Counted from the first letter of the stretch, positions 16,283 through 25,583 are shown. The stretch is 64,000 bases of DNA from G963662905 sp965230045 (GCA_965230045.1 OZ245940.1:868001-932000); one strand, 5' to 3'. Notes: a model not told the origin generated them from the letters alone. A program made the numbers and translations.

Positions 16283-16313
16283 TAAAAAGCTGTCCGTACG
16301 GGCGGCTTTTTTT
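16283..16313. terminator. Bidirectional terminator between convergent genes
   Basis: AAAGCtGtCCG and CGGgCgGCTTT arms flank TA, with T runs on both strands. It serves the BNR-protein gene and the thioredoxin gene that converge here. Confidence 0.75.
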
Positions 16314-16698
16314 ATGAGAACATAAGCTGGTAAGGGCGGTCAATTGCCTCCTCCAGCTCAGAAGTACTGATATATTTGCTGAAACGTTTGTATTCTTTGC
16401 CCTCAAAAAACACAATGATGGTCGGGTTGGAAAAAACGCCGTATTGCGCAGTAATGCTTTCGTTTCCTTCAGAGTTTATAAATGCCAACTTCATCTCCGG
16501 GAATTTTTGTTTTGCCAGCTCATCTACTTTGGGACGCAGGCTCAAACAGGGGGCACAATGGTCATTATAAAAATAAAGCATCATGGCCGCATTTTGCTTT
16601 ATATTGTCTGTCAGTTCTTCCTCTTTGATTTTCATTTTCAGAATTGGGTTTGTGTGATATAAATGATCAGCCAACATCTTTGCAATGCCTTTGTTCAA
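16312..16698 (-). CDS. Thioredoxin-fold protein, CAPC active site
   Basis: This 128-residue cytoplasmic protein has a thioredoxin fold. The active site is YNDHCAPCLSLRPKVDEL, where CAPC replaces the usual CGPC. The cis-proline region FSNPTIIVFFEGKE is present. There is no signal peptide. The N-terminal 30 residues are extra relative to a minimal thioredoxin, and a later start at MKIKEEELTDN is possible. It is divergent from the ammonia-lyase gene. The role is general disulfide exchange; the partner is unknown. Confidence 0.85.
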   Translation of the reverse strand: MNKGIAKMLADHLYHTNPILKMKIKEEELTDNIKQNAAMMLYFYNDHCAPCLSLRPKVDELAKQKFPEMKLAFINSEGNESITAQYGVFSNPTIIVFFEGKEYKRFSKYISTSELEEAIDRPYQLMFS

Positions 16699-16775
16699 TG
16701 GCTTGGTGATTTTTTATTTTGGCCTCTGCAAATTTCTTTGTTAATTTGTTAACATAACCAAAACTTAACAAAGAT

Positions 16776-18299
16776 ATGCCTTATACCATTACTGGTGCGG
16801 GACTGACCATCGAAGATGTTGTACAGGTCGCCCGCCATCACGAAAAAGTAGAACTTCATCCCGAAGCACTCGAGCGCATCAGAAAATGCCGCGCCATGCT
16901 CGAAAATAAAATTGAAGCCGGCGAAATCATGTACGGCGTAAATACCGGCATCGGTGAGTTTTCGGAAGTAGTGCTCAATGATGATCAGGTACGGGATTTT
17001 CAAAAATACCTGATTTATAACCATGCTGCAGGAATCGGCGAAGCCATGCCAGAGGAATGGGTTCGGGGTGCCATGCTGGGGCGCTGCAATGTACATGCTC
17101 ATGGCAATTCGGGTTGCCGCCCCGAGATTACTTTTACTTTAATAGAAATGCTCAATAAGGGCGTAACACCTTTTGTATGCCGTAAAGGTTCCGTTGGAGC
17201 GAGCGGTGATTTGGCGCCGATGTCGCAAATTGCCCTGCTGATGATGGGGGAAGGAAAAGCATTTTACAAAGGAGAACTTCTTGACGGTGCCGAAGCCTTA
17301 AAACAAGCTGGAATTCCGGTGCCGGGCCTGAAAGCGCGCGATGGCCTGGCTACCATCAATGGCAGTAATGTGCTCACCGCGATGAGCGCAATATTTCTAT
17401 ACGATGCCAACAATTGGCTGAAACAGGCAGAAATAGCTGCCGCGATGTCGCTGGAAGCACTCAAAGCCAATATGAAACCCTATTCCTCAAAAATTCATGA
17501 AGTACGTGGCTTCAGCGGTGCAGTGCGCTCTGCCGAGGCAATCCGCAAAATTGTTGAAGGCGGCGACCTGGCAGAAGGGCGCATTAAATGTAAAGTGCAG
17601 GATGCATATAGTATGCGGTCAACGCCGCAGGTTATTGGAGCGGCACACGATGCTTTGCGTTGGGCACGTTCGCAGGTGGAAATTGAATTGAACGGAGTGG
17701 GGGATAACCCCATTTTCTTCCCCGATGAAAATATACAGCTCAGCGGAGCAAATTTCCAGGGAACACCGGTGGCTGTACCCATGGATATGGCAGGAAGCTG
17801 CATCACTATGGTCAGTGTGCTGTCCGAAAGGCGCATGAACCGCCTCAATAACCCGGCGCTCAGCGTGGGCTTACCGGCATTTCTGACCAAAGGCGCAGGT
17901 ATGTTCAGCGGGCTGATGCTGTCACAATATACGGCAGATATGCAAATAGTGGAACAAAGGATCCTTTCAGTTCCCGCTTCCATTCAATCCATTCCGGCAG
18001 CTGCCGATCAGGAAGATTTTGTTTCGATGGGCATGAATACAGCACTGAAAAATTTCCAGATTATCGATAACGCATACGGCATTTTGGGTATTGAATTTAT
18101 GGCTGCTGCCCAGGCTCTGGATTTCCGTGAATACAACTTTGGTAAGGGAACACAGAAAGCTCAAGAAGTAATCCGCCATTATGTGGGATTCCTCGATGTG
18201 GACCGTCCACTTTATAATGACCATAATACAATGAAGGATTTGGTGAAAGCCTGTACAATCCTCAAAGAAACTGAAAATACTGTGGGTGCTCTTGATTAG
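16776..18299 (+). CDS. Histidine/aromatic amino acid ammonia-lyase
   Basis: This 507-residue MIO enzyme eliminates ammonia from an aromatic amino acid. The Ala-Ser-Gly triad that forms the MIO group lies in GASGDLAPMS (residues 143-145), and the catalytic tyrosine is in YGVNTGIGEF (near 53). The selectivity pair reads NH in YNHAAGIG (82-83): the histidine typical of HAL is kept, but the usual preceding serine is asparagine. TAL enzymes have HL there. No hutU, hutI or hutG lies nearby, so a role in histidine breakdown is not supported by context; urocanate or cinnamate-type products remain possible. It ends in its own terminator. Confidence 0.88.
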   Translation: MPYTITGAGLTIEDVVQVARHHEKVELHPEALERIRKCRAMLENKIEAGEIMYGVNTGIGEFSEVVLNDDQVRDFQKYLIYNHAAGIGEAMPEEWVRGAMLGRCNVHAHGNSGCRPEITFTLIEMLNKGVTPFVCRKGSVGASGDLAPMSQIALLMMGEGKAFYKGELLDGAEALKQAGIPVPGLKARDGLATINGSNVLTAMSAIFLYDANNWLKQAEIAAAMSLEALKANMKPYSSKIHEVRGFSGAVRSAEAIRKIVEGGDLAEGRIKCKVQDAYSMRSTPQVIGAAHDALRWARSQVEIELNGVGDNPIFFPDENIQLSGANFQGTPVAVPMDMAGSCITMVSVLSERRMNRLNNPALSVGLPAFLTKGAGMFSGLMLSQYTADMQIVEQRILSVPASIQSIPAAADQEDFVSMGMNTALKNFQIIDNAYGILGIEFMAAAQALDFREYNFGKGTQKAQEVIRHYVGFLDVDRPLYNDHNTMKDLVKACTILKETENTVGALD

Positions 18300-18319
18300 A
18301 AGGGCCATCAAATTTTATG

Positions 18320-18356
18320 AAAAGCAGTTCTGCGCTCGTGCAGACTGCTTTTTTTA
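18320..18356 (+). terminator. Terminator after the ammonia-lyase gene
   Basis: AAAGCAGT..CTG and CAG..CTGCTTT arms surround CGCTCGTG and are followed by seven T, just downstream of the ammonia-lyase stop. Confidence 0.85.
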
Positions 18357-18364
18357 TATTTTTG
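18357..18364 (+). promoter_or_regulatory. TAnnTTTG promoter box for the small membrane protein
   Basis: TATTTTTG directly follows the preceding terminator and lies 18 bases before the ATG at 18383. Confidence 0.5.
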
Positions 18365-18382
18365 TGCCCCTGAAATCTGCTT

Positions 18383-18829
18383 ATGGAGAATCCATTTTCA
18401 CCCAACTACGCCAAAGGCAATAAGCCGAACAATAAGTTCAGGCCGGATATTTTAACGGCTTTATGTATCCTCACATTTATCGGAAGCGGTTTGGTAGCTT
18501 TCTCCTATCTGTCCGTTTTATTGTCCTATGATATGATGTTTCAAATGGTGGACAATGGGGAGATTAAAATGCCGGGAATAGAAATACTCTTCAGTGGGGG
18601 CAAGGGATATTTTCTTTTAGGTTTCATTTTGTACCTGGTCTCGATTTGGGGCGCTATACTGATGTTCCGTTTAAAAAAAGTTGGTTTTCACCTTTATACA
18701 GCAGCGCAATTGTTTTTGCTTATTTTGCCGCTCTCTATGCTCAGCGATTACCAGTTTTCCGTACTTGAGCTCGCTACAACCCTGGCTTTCATTGTTTTTT
18801 ATTACGTGCATCTCAAATATATGAACTAA
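18383..18829 (+). CDS. Small integral membrane protein, function unknown
   Basis: This 148-residue protein has a hydrophilic start (MENPFSPNYAKGNKPNNKFRPD) and four hydrophobic segments near residues 24-48, 73-95, 100-118 and 126-145. I do not recognise a family. The stretch MMFQMVDNGEIKMPGIEILFSGGKG between the first two segments would be a loop. It has its own promoter box. A family-2 element has inserted exactly after its stop codon (duplicated CTAA), separating the gene from its likely terminator at 19058-19087. Confidence 0.7.
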   Translation: MENPFSPNYAKGNKPNNKFRPDILTALCILTFIGSGLVAFSYLSVLLSYDMMFQMVDNGEIKMPGIEILFSGGKGYFLLGFILYLVSIWGAILMFRLKKVGFHLYTAAQLFLLILPLSMLSDYQFSVLELATTLAFIVFYYVHLKYMN

Positions 18830-19026
18830 GCTGCATTATTCATAAAATTATCTATTACGCGCCCAAAACGCTGCAATAGAAAGGAATGCTATCTTTTTGG
18901 TGCTCAAAATAGCTACGGCTATTCCTGTGCGCCGAAAATCTGCGCTCCCTTTCTCTTATTGCGTTTTGCGTGTGGTCACTGAGCTTGCCGAATGTGCTCA
19001 TGACGAAAATTCATGAATAAAGCAGG
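18830..19026. mobile_element. Family-2 small element, 4-bp target duplication CTAA
   Basis: This 197-bp non-coding element begins GCTGCATTATTCAT and ends ATGAATAAAGCAGG, with the same termini as 2422-2635. CTAA is duplicated at 18826-18829 and 19027-19030; the left copy contains the stop codon of the preceding gene. Inside, arms around AAAACGC..CAATA.GAAAGG pair with CCTTTC..TATTGCGTTTT. A phrase CACTGAGCTTGCCGAA resembles extragenic palindromes seen in this phylum. Confidence 0.82.
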
Positions 19027-19057
19027 CTAAAAAACCTTTTAGTTCATTTCATAGAAA

Positions 19058-19087
19058 TCGCCATAGATGTTATGTGGCGTTTTTTTG
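19058..19087 (+). terminator. Terminator downstream of the family-2 element
   Basis: CGCCATA and TATGTGGCG arms (one bulge) are followed by seven T. This is probably the original terminator of the small membrane protein gene, pushed about 200 bases away by the element. Confidence 0.7.
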
Positions 19088-19203
19088 TTGTTTGCATATT
19101 TTTCCAGTCTTAATATACTGCCTTTAAAGGTGTTTGGTTTACCTAAAAAGCAGGTAGTCGTTAATAAATTGTTATTTTTTTTTGGCTGTGTGAAAAAATC
19201 TTT

Positions 19204-19211
19204 CTAATTTG
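19204..19211 (+). promoter_or_regulatory. Possible promoter box of the susCD operon
   Basis: CTAATTTG matches TAnnTTTG at six of eight positions, with TTGG about 20 bases upstream. It would give a leader of about 150 bases. Confidence 0.35.
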
Positions 19212-19288
19212 CCGCTGCAAAACCATAAAACACATGAAGCCTTTAAGCCAAATAGATAGTCGCCCACCCCCCGGATAGCCCAAAGTCC

Positions 19289-19352
19289 GAACCATCAACC
19301 ATTACAAACCATTAAAATTCTTTCTAACCATATTAACCATTACTAACCAAAA
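19289..19352 (+). repeat. AACCAT-rich leader before susC
   Basis: AACCAT occurs five times, plus a final AACCA, within about 64 bases just upstream of the SusC start. The tract is poor in G and should be unstructured. It lies in the transcribed leader if the upstream promoter is right. Whether it is a protein-binding site is unknown. Confidence 0.6.
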
Positions 19353-19362
19353 CCGTTTAATT

Positions 19363-22300
19363 ATGAGAAAATTTACTTTCCTTCTTGCATTTCTATGCTT
19401 TTTAGGCATGCAAGTAAGCGCTCAACAGCAAATCTCAGGTACGGTCTCCAACGCGGAGGACGGTACGTCCATCCCGGGTGCATCCGTAGTAGTTAAGGGT
19501 ACCACTGTTGGTACGGTTACTGACATCGATGGTAATTATACCTTGACAGTGACCCCTGACGATGAATTCCTGGTGTTTTCGTTTGTAGGAATGCAAACTC
19601 AGGAAGTGCTCATCGCAGGCAATTCTGTTATTAATGTTGCTCTTGAGCCGGTTTCCACTGCCATCGAAGGTGTCGTGGTAACCGCCCTCGGTATTTCCCG
19701 TGAGAAAAAGTCTCTGGGTTATGCCGTGCAGGATCTCGGAGGCGATGATCTTGCCGAAGCACCCGAAAACAACCTCGTAAACGCCCTTACCGGAAAGGTA
19801 TCCGGTGTTCAGGTTACCAATTCTACCGGTGCTGTGGGTTCTTCTTCACGTATTGTTATTCGTGGTAATACCTCGTTTAATAACAACGATCCGCTTTTTG
19901 TTGTGGATGGTGTGCCAATCTTAAACCGCTCTTCTGAGGTTTCTCAGTGGGGTTCTGTTGACTTTGGTAATGCTGCCATGGATATCGATCCTGCCAACAT
20001 CGAAAGCGTATCCATCCTGAAAGGTGCAAACGCTGCCGCTCTTTACGGTAGCCGTGCCGCCAACGGTGTAATCCTTATTACAACCAAAAAAGGATCCAAG
20101 CCTGGTCAGGGCCGTGGAATCAGCGTTGATTTCACAACATCATTCACTATGGACAATGTGTATATCCTGCCAAAATATCAAAATGAGTATGGCCAGGGAT
20201 TATCTGGTTCCGAATACTATTATAATGAGTATCTAAAAGAAAATCCTGGTGTAAGCTATGAGGATTATGCAAAAAGCGAGTCTTTTAGCTATTATAATGG
20301 ATTTGGAGATGGAGTTCATGATGGTTTTGATGAAAGCTGGGGCCCCAGACTGGATGCCGGCTTAAATATTCCTCAATTTAACAGCCCTGTAGTAGATGGC
20401 GTTAGAACTTCTACACCCTGGGTTTCCAATCCGGATAATGTCAAGGATTTTTTTGAAACGGGTACTACCTGGAACAATAACCTGTCTATTACAGGTGGTA
20501 ATGATATTGCTTCATTCCGTTTGGGTTTGACAAACAGTCAGCAAAATGGTGCTGTTCCAAATACCGACCTTACACGTAACAATGTAAGTTTTGCCGGTCA
20601 GTTGAAAGCAAGCAAGCGTTTAACTGCCAGCGTTTCTGCAAATTATATCCGCAACGTAAGTGATAATATTCCCAGTAATGGTTATGATGAAAACAACATC
20701 ATGCAATCATTGGGCGGTTGGTTTGGCCGTCAGGTGGATATGACTGATCTCAAGAACAATTGGGATACCTATAATGAGTTTGGTTATCCCTATAACTGGA
20801 ACTCAAATTACCATAATAACCCGTACTGGACTGTTTATAAGAATACTACATCACGTACACGCGACAGGGTATTCGGTAATGTAAACCTGACTTATCAGAT
20901 CACTGACTGGTTAAAAGTTATGGGCCGTGTTGGAACTGACTTCTACAATGAGTACCGTAAGCATGTTGTTGCAGACTTGTCTATTGAATCTAGATATGGA
21001 GGTTCATTTTGGCAACGCAATATGTCAGAAAATGAAACCAATGCCGATTTGATCTTCTATGCAGATAAGAATATTAATGAAGATCTTGAAGTGCATGCAA
21101 CATTCGGCGGTAACTATATGAACCGTAAGTACAAAATGATGTATATGGAAGCATCAGAATTAACAGTTCCTGATCTCTATACCATCAGCAACGTTCGTGG
21201 TAACGCATCAGTCAATATGATGGACGAAGAAAAAGAAACCAACTCACTCTTTGGTTCTGCAAGTTTTGGATGGCGCCATATGTTATACTTAGATCTGACT
21301 GCACGTAACGACTGGAGTTCTACGCTTCCTTCCAATAACTGGTCCTATTTCTACCCATCTGCCAGTGTGAGCTATATTTTCACTGAAATGATGGATATTG
21401 ATCCTGCTACATTGAGCTTTGGTAAAGTTCGTGCTAGCTGGGCAAAAGTGGGTAATGATACCGATCCTTATCAGTTGTATCCAACTTTTGTTGCATCTGC
21501 CGACCCATTTGATGGTGTTGCACAGTATTTCGTGAAAAGGGCACTGCCTAATGCTGACCTTAAGCCGGAAACTACAAAATCTATGGAATTAGGTTTGGAT
21601 ATGAAATTTTTCAATAACCGTTTAGGCTTTGATTTCACATATTATAATATGAATACTTCTGACCAGATTATGGATATTGATATTTCCAGTGCATCAGGTT
21701 ACAACACCAAGTTTATCAATGCCGGTGAATTGTCCAATAAAGGTATTGAAATAATGCTGAGCGGTAAAATTTTAGATAACCCAACAGGTTTGAACTGGGA
21801 AATGACCATCAACTGGGCTACTAATAAGAATGTCGTCGAAGAGCTTTACACAGATCCGGTTTCTGGACAAAAGATCGAAGCATTCCAACTGGGTTCATCC
21901 TGGGGTGCTGTAACGGTTGAAGCCCGCGAAGGAGAAGAATTTGGTGTGATCAAAGGTGGTGGTTATGTATATGATGACCAAGGTCGTCTGCTTGTAGACC
22001 CAATTACTGGTCTGCCGGAGCATTCAGCAGAACCCGTTACTATCGGTAATGTAATGCCCGATTGGAATGGCGGTATCCGCAACACCTTAAGTTATAAAGA
22101 TGTTAGTTTGAGCTTCCTGATCGATGCACGCTGGGGCGGTGATATCTTCTCAGTTACTGATTGGTTCGGTGCTTATGCCGGTGTTACTCAGGAAACTGTA
22201 GAAGGCGGTATCCGTGAGAACGGTATGATCGTAGGTAAAGATGTATTGGACGATCAAACAGTAGGTTATGTGAATGAGAACGGTGATTTCGTTGAAAACG

Positions 22301-22626
22301 ATATCGTAGTTAGTTCGCAGGATTACTTCTCAGACTACTGGGGACTGCAAGAACCTTCCATTATTAAAGGTAGTTTCATCAAACTGCGTGAAGTTGTTAT
22401 CTCTTACAACCTTCCTAAAAAATGGATGAAGAAAACCGGTTTCATTAAGCGCGCAAACTTCTCTCTTATCGGAAGAAACCTTGCCCTGCTTTATACTGAT
22501 GAATCCAATGATGTTGGAATCGATCCCGAAACAGGTTTCGGAACAACAATTAACGGTATGGGTCTTGAGCAATTCCAGATCCCGCCAACACGTAGCTTTG
22601 GTTTCAAACTGCAATTGTCCTTCTAA
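19363..22626 (+). CDS. SusC/RagA-family TonB-dependent outer-membrane transporter
   Basis: This 1087-residue beta-barrel imports an oligomeric nutrient, usually a glycan or peptide, with its SusD partner. Order: signal peptide (about 1-21), a carboxypeptidase-regulatory-like domain (about 24-100; ISGTVSNAEDGTSIPGASV), a plug domain (about 115-235; GISREKKSLGYAVQ, LQGK-type site as LTGKVSGVQV, and LYGSRAANGVILITTKKG), then the barrel ending SFGFKLQLSF. There are no sigma/anti-sigma or polysaccharide-degrading genes beside it, so the substrate is unknown. The SusD gene follows 43 bases later. Confidence 0.96.
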   Translation: MRKFTFLLAFLCFLGMQVSAQQQISGTVSNAEDGTSIPGASVVVKGTTVGTVTDIDGNYTLTVTPDDEFLVFSFVGMQTQEVLIAGNSVINVALEPVSTAIEGVVVTALGISREKKSLGYAVQDLGGDDLAEAPENNLVNALTGKVSGVQVTNSTGAVGSSSRIVIRGNTSFNNNDPLFVVDGVPILNRSSEVSQWGSVDFGNAAMDIDPANIESVSILKGANAAALYGSRAANGVILITTKKGSKPGQGRGISVDFTTSFTMDNVYILPKYQNEYGQGLSGSEYYYNEYLKENPGVSYEDYAKSESFSYYNGFGDGVHDGFDESWGPRLDAGLNIPQFNSPVVDGVRTSTPWVSNPDNVKDFFETGTTWNNNLSITGGNDIASFRLGLTNSQQNGAVPNTDLTRNNVSFAGQLKASKRLTASVSANYIRNVSDNIPSNGYDENNIMQSLGGWFGRQVDMTDLKNNWDTYNEFGYPYNWNSNYHNNPYWTVYKNTTSRTRDRVFGNVNLTYQITDWLKVMGRVGTDFYNEYRKHVVADLSIESRYGGSFWQRNMSENETNADLIFYADKNINEDLEVHATFGGNYMNRKYKMMYMEASELTVPDLYTISNVRGNASVNMMDEEKETNSLFGSASFGWRHMLYLDLTARNDWSSTLPSNNWSYFYPSASVSYIFTEMMDIDPATLSFGKVRASWAKVGNDTDPYQLYPTFVASADPFDGVAQYFVKRALPNADLKPETTKSMELGLDMKFFNNRLGFDFTYYNMNTSDQIMDIDISSASGYNTKFINAGELSNKGIEIMLSGKILDNPTGLNWEMTINWATNKNVVEELYTDPVSGQKIEAFQLGSSWGAVTVEAREGEEFGVIKGGGYVYDDQGRLLVDPITGLPEHSAEPVTIGNVMPDWNGGIRNTLSYKDVSLSFLIDARWGGDIFSVTDWFGAYAGVTQETVEGGIRENGMIVGKDVLDDQTVGYVNENGDFVENDIVVSSQDYFSDYWGLQEPSIIKGSFIKLREVVISYNLPKKWMKKTGFIKRANFSLIGRNLALLYTDESNDVGIDPETGFGTTINGMGLEQFQIPPTRSFGFKLQLSF

Positions 22627-22669
22627 TCCATGGAGGTTTATCCAATAAAATTATAACAGAAACCTAAAA

Positions 22670-24127
22670 ATGAATAAAATGAAAAAAATATTAAATATAA
22701 AAGCGGTATTCGTTCTTGGGCTTATCATTGGACTGGTCTCCTGTACCAAGGACTTTGAAGAAATGAACGTAAACCCAAATGAGCCAAGTGATGCTCCTAA
22801 TACAAACATCCTTGCGCATAGCCTGCGTTATTATGCTGACTTTTTCTTTGACGACTGGCAGGATATGAATAACTATATGAGCTATGCCGGTCAGGTTACT
22901 AAAATTCAATACATTGATGAAGCACGTTATAACTATCGAGCCAGCACTGTTAATAATGCATGGGAAGATGTATATAATACGACTCTTGATTTAACAAAAG
23001 TCATTGATGCTGCTGCTGCATCCGGTGATAAGAATATGCAGGCTGCAGCCTTGACTTTCCGTACCTATATCATGCATATTGCAACGGACACATGGAAATC
23101 AATCCCCTATAGTGATGCCTGGAAAGCCGAAGAGGGTATTGTGAACCCTACGTATGATAGTCAACAGGCAATTTATTTGGGCTTGTTAAACAGCCTTAAA
23201 ACAGCCAATGATTTATTTGCTGAAAATAACGGAGATCCTCTTGGTGATGGTGATCTGCTTTTTGGAGGTGATGAAAAGAAATGGCAGAAGTTCTGTAATT
23301 CCCTCAGGCTTCGTATAGCAATTCGCGTATCAAATGTAGATGAAGCTTTAGCTCAGGAACATATAAACGATGCATTAAGTCAACCCATTATGGCAAGTAA
23401 CGATGACAATGCTTATTTCTGGTGGCCAGGTGCTGCTCCTTATAAAGAACCATGGGCTGAGAATTTTGAAGAGCGAGACGATCATGGTATGTGTAATACC
23501 TTAGTAGATATTCTGGACGATCTCAATGACCCACGTCTTCATGTATATGCCGATACCAACAGCGAAGGAGTATATCGGGGGATCCCTGCAGGAGCATTGG
23601 ATGAAAACGTGCCTAACTTGCCATTGATTTCACGTATTGGACCTTTCTATCGCGAAAATCCTGCCGGTTTTACGCCATTTATGCGCTATGCAGAAGTACT
23701 GTTCATTAAAGCGGAAGCTGCACAGCGTGGCTTTACTAATGATGATGCAAAAGAACTGTATGAAGAAGGCATAAAACAGTCTATGTATGAAAATGGAATC
23801 AATGATGATGAAAAGATAACAGAATATATTGATTCCGAGAAAGTTGCATATACTAACGATGTGAAACAAATTTATCTTCAAAAATGGATTTGCCTCTTCA
23901 AGGATGGACACGAAGCATGGGCTGAAACACGCCGTACTGATGTTCCTTTAATGGATGAAGCTGAAGGCTCTCCTTATGGAAACCATAACCGTCCTCCTTT
24001 CCGTTATCCTTACCCAACGAATGAATTTAACAGAAATGGTGCCAATATTGCTCCTGCAGCTGAAGGTATTGTTGATCAGTTCTGGGGACAAAAAATGTGG
24101 TGGGATACACGTCCAGGTGTTAACTAA
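22670..24127 (+). CDS. SusD/RagB-family surface lipoprotein
   Basis: This 485-residue partner of the SusC protein upstream captures substrate on the cell surface. The lipoprotein signal ends at GLVSC, so the Cys near residue 25 would carry the lipid, and the mature part opens TKDFEEMNVNP, typical of SusD-like proteins. TPR-like helices follow, including AALTFRTYIMHIATDTW and PFMRYAEVLFIKAEAAQRG, the latter a strong SusD family motif. The C-terminus WGQKMWWDTRPGVN resembles the SusD-like_2 subgroup. A terminator follows, closing a two-gene operon. Confidence 0.94.
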   Translation: MNKMKKILNIKAVFVLGLIIGLVSCTKDFEEMNVNPNEPSDAPNTNILAHSLRYYADFFFDDWQDMNNYMSYAGQVTKIQYIDEARYNYRASTVNNAWEDVYNTTLDLTKVIDAAAASGDKNMQAAALTFRTYIMHIATDTWKSIPYSDAWKAEEGIVNPTYDSQQAIYLGLLNSLKTANDLFAENNGDPLGDGDLLFGGDEKKWQKFCNSLRLRIAIRVSNVDEALAQEHINDALSQPIMASNDDNAYFWWPGAAPYKEPWAENFEERDDHGMCNTLVDILDDLNDPRLHVYADTNSEGVYRGIPAGALDENVPNLPLISRIGPFYRENPAGFTPFMRYAEVLFIKAEAAQRGFTNDDAKELYEEGIKQSMYENGINDDEKITEYIDSEKVAYTNDVKQIYLQKWICLFKDGHEAWAETRRTDVPLMDEAEGSPYGNHNRPPFRYPYPTNEFNRNGANIAPAAEGIVDQFWGQKMWWDTRPGVN

Positions 24128-24156
24128 GCCAAATTTTAGCTTTCAATAAATCAACA

Positions 24157-24184
24157 AGCGCAGGTCTTCGGGCCTGCGTTTTTG
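24157..24184 (+). terminator. Terminator of the susCD pair
   Basis: CGCAGG and CCTGCG arms flank TCTTCGGG and are followed by five T, 30 bases after the SusD stop. Confidence 0.85.
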
Positions 24185-24260
24185 GTTTTATGCCAATTGA
24201 AACAATTGAAGAAGGGTGAAACTGAAAATAGCAGAAACATTTGCGGCACAAAACCACAAT

Positions 24261-24293
24261 AAAAAAGCCTAACTATTTAATAATTAGGCTTTT
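24261..24293. terminator. Hairpin downstream of tRNA-Arg, bidirectional terminator
   Basis: AAAAGCCTAA and TTAGGCTTTT arms form a hairpin with A/T runs on both sides. On the minus strand it directly follows the tRNA. Confidence 0.75.
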
Positions 24294-24296
24294 AAG

Positions 24297-24369
24297 TGAT
24301 CCCGGGAGGACTCGAACCCCCATCACAGGAACCGGAATCCTGAATTCTGTCCAGTTGAACTACGGGACC
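24297..24369 (-). tRNA. tRNA-Arg, anticodon CCG
   Basis: The minus strand gives a 73-base cloverleaf: acceptor GGTCCCG pairs with CGGGATC (one G-T pair), discriminator A, anticodon stem CAGGA/TCCTG around TTCCGGT (anticodon CCG), and T loop GGTTCGAGTCC. CCA is not encoded. It decodes CGG arginine codons. Confidence 0.95.
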
Positions 24370-24398
24370 ATTTTGGGATAGCAAAATTAAGAAAATTT

Positions 24399-25517
24399 TT
24401 AATCCCTTTGTTTTTTCTTGTGCTTCTTCTCGGCTTTATTCATAATCCGGTTTTGTTCCTGTATGCTTTCTTTGTGTACCAGATTTAGCAATTTCATCAG
24501 GAAGTCCTTTTCCAGTCCCATATTCATCCCACTGTTCAAACGGTCATTTATAATGTTTTGCCAACGTTTGATCTGCAATATGGTAATGCCTTTTTCTTTT
24601 TTATAATCTGCAATATCACGTACAATATCCATTCTCCTGGCCAGTATATCCAATAATTCTGTATCAATTTTATCGATTTCTGAGCGGAAACTTTCCAGCT
24701 TGCTTTCAAAATCCTGATCACCTCTGCGGCTGCGGATTACCAGATTTTTAATGATTTTTCTAAGCTCTTCGGGTGTGATTTGCTGTTCGCGGTCTGTGAG
24801 GGCTGCTGCCGGATTGAAGTGCGTTTCGAGCATCAGTCCGTTCATATCCAAATCCAGGGCCCTTTGAGCAATTTCACGGAGTAGTTTTTTGTTTCCGCAA
24901 ATATGGCTGGGATCAGATATAAGGGGGAGGTTGGGGATTTGCCTTTTAAGCTCAATAGGGATTTCCCACATAGGCGCATTGCGGTATTTGCTTTGCTCAA
25001 AAAAGCTGAAGCCCCGATGAATTCCGGATAGTTTTTTAATGCCCGACTGATAAAACCGCTCAAACGCACCAATCCATAATTTTAAATCAGGATTTACCGG
25101 GTTTTTAATAAAAACAGGGATATCGGCACCCCTGAGGCTTTCTGCAATTTCCTGCACAACAAATGGATTTACCGTGCTTCGTGCGCCAATCCACAAAATA
25201 TCAATATCGTATTTCAATGCCAGTTCCACATGCTGTGGACGTGCAACCTCAATGGCTGTGAGCAGGCCGCTTTCTTTTCCGGCTTTTTGCATCCACTTCA
25301 GGGCTTCTTCTCCCTTGCCTTCAAAACCACCCGGTCGGGTACGTGGTTTCCAGATGCCTGCCCTAAAAATGCGCACCTGCGGAATACAGCTTAATTCCCG
25401 TGCTGTTTGCAGAATTTGTTCTTCGCTTTCAGCACTGCAGGGACCTGCAATTAGCATTGGATAGCTTATTGGTGCCAGATAATTTTCGATTGCTTCGTTA
25501 TTGAATTGAATGCCCAT
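24399..25517 (-). CDS. Bifunctional DAHP synthase / chorismate mutase (type II)
   Basis: This 372-residue enzyme carries the first step of the shikimate pathway fused to chorismate mutase. The DAHP synthase domain spans about 1-265 (IAGPCSAESEEQ, GIWKPRTRPGGFEGKGEEAL, DILWIGARSTVNPF, SDPSHICGNKKL). An AroQ-type chorismate mutase follows from about 275 (SFRSEIDKIDTELLDILARRMDIV). The fusion order, synthase first, is the usual one in Bacteroidota and allows regulation through the mutase domain. It is probably transcribed alone from a TACCTTTG box with a very short leader. Confidence 0.95.
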   Translation of the reverse strand: MGIQFNNEAIENYLAPISYPMLIAGPCSAESEEQILQTARELSCIPQVRIFRAGIWKPRTRPGGFEGKGEEALKWMQKAGKESGLLTAIEVARPQHVELALKYDIDILWIGARSTVNPFVVQEIAESLRGADIPVFIKNPVNPDLKLWIGAFERFYQSGIKKLSGIHRGFSFFEQSKYRNAPMWEIPIELKRQIPNLPLISDPSHICGNKKLLREIAQRALDLDMNGLMLETHFNPAAALTDREQQITPEELRKIIKNLVIRSRRGDQDFESKLESFRSEIDKIDTELLDILARRMDIVRDIADYKKEKGITILQIKRWQNIINDRLNSGMNMGLEKDFLMKLLNLVHKESIQEQNRIMNKAEKKHKKKQRD

Positions 25518-25525
25518 AATGGCAG

Positions 25526-25533
25526 CAAAGGTA
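25526..25533 (-). promoter_or_regulatory. TAnnTTTG box before the DAHP synthase gene
   Basis: The minus strand reads TACCTTTG, nine bases before the ATG at 25517. The transcript would start almost at the start codon. Confidence 0.45.
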
Positions 25534-25583
25534 CGCTTTTCAAAAATGGATAGGATTTCTTTCAGAACTAAAAAATGAAGCCG

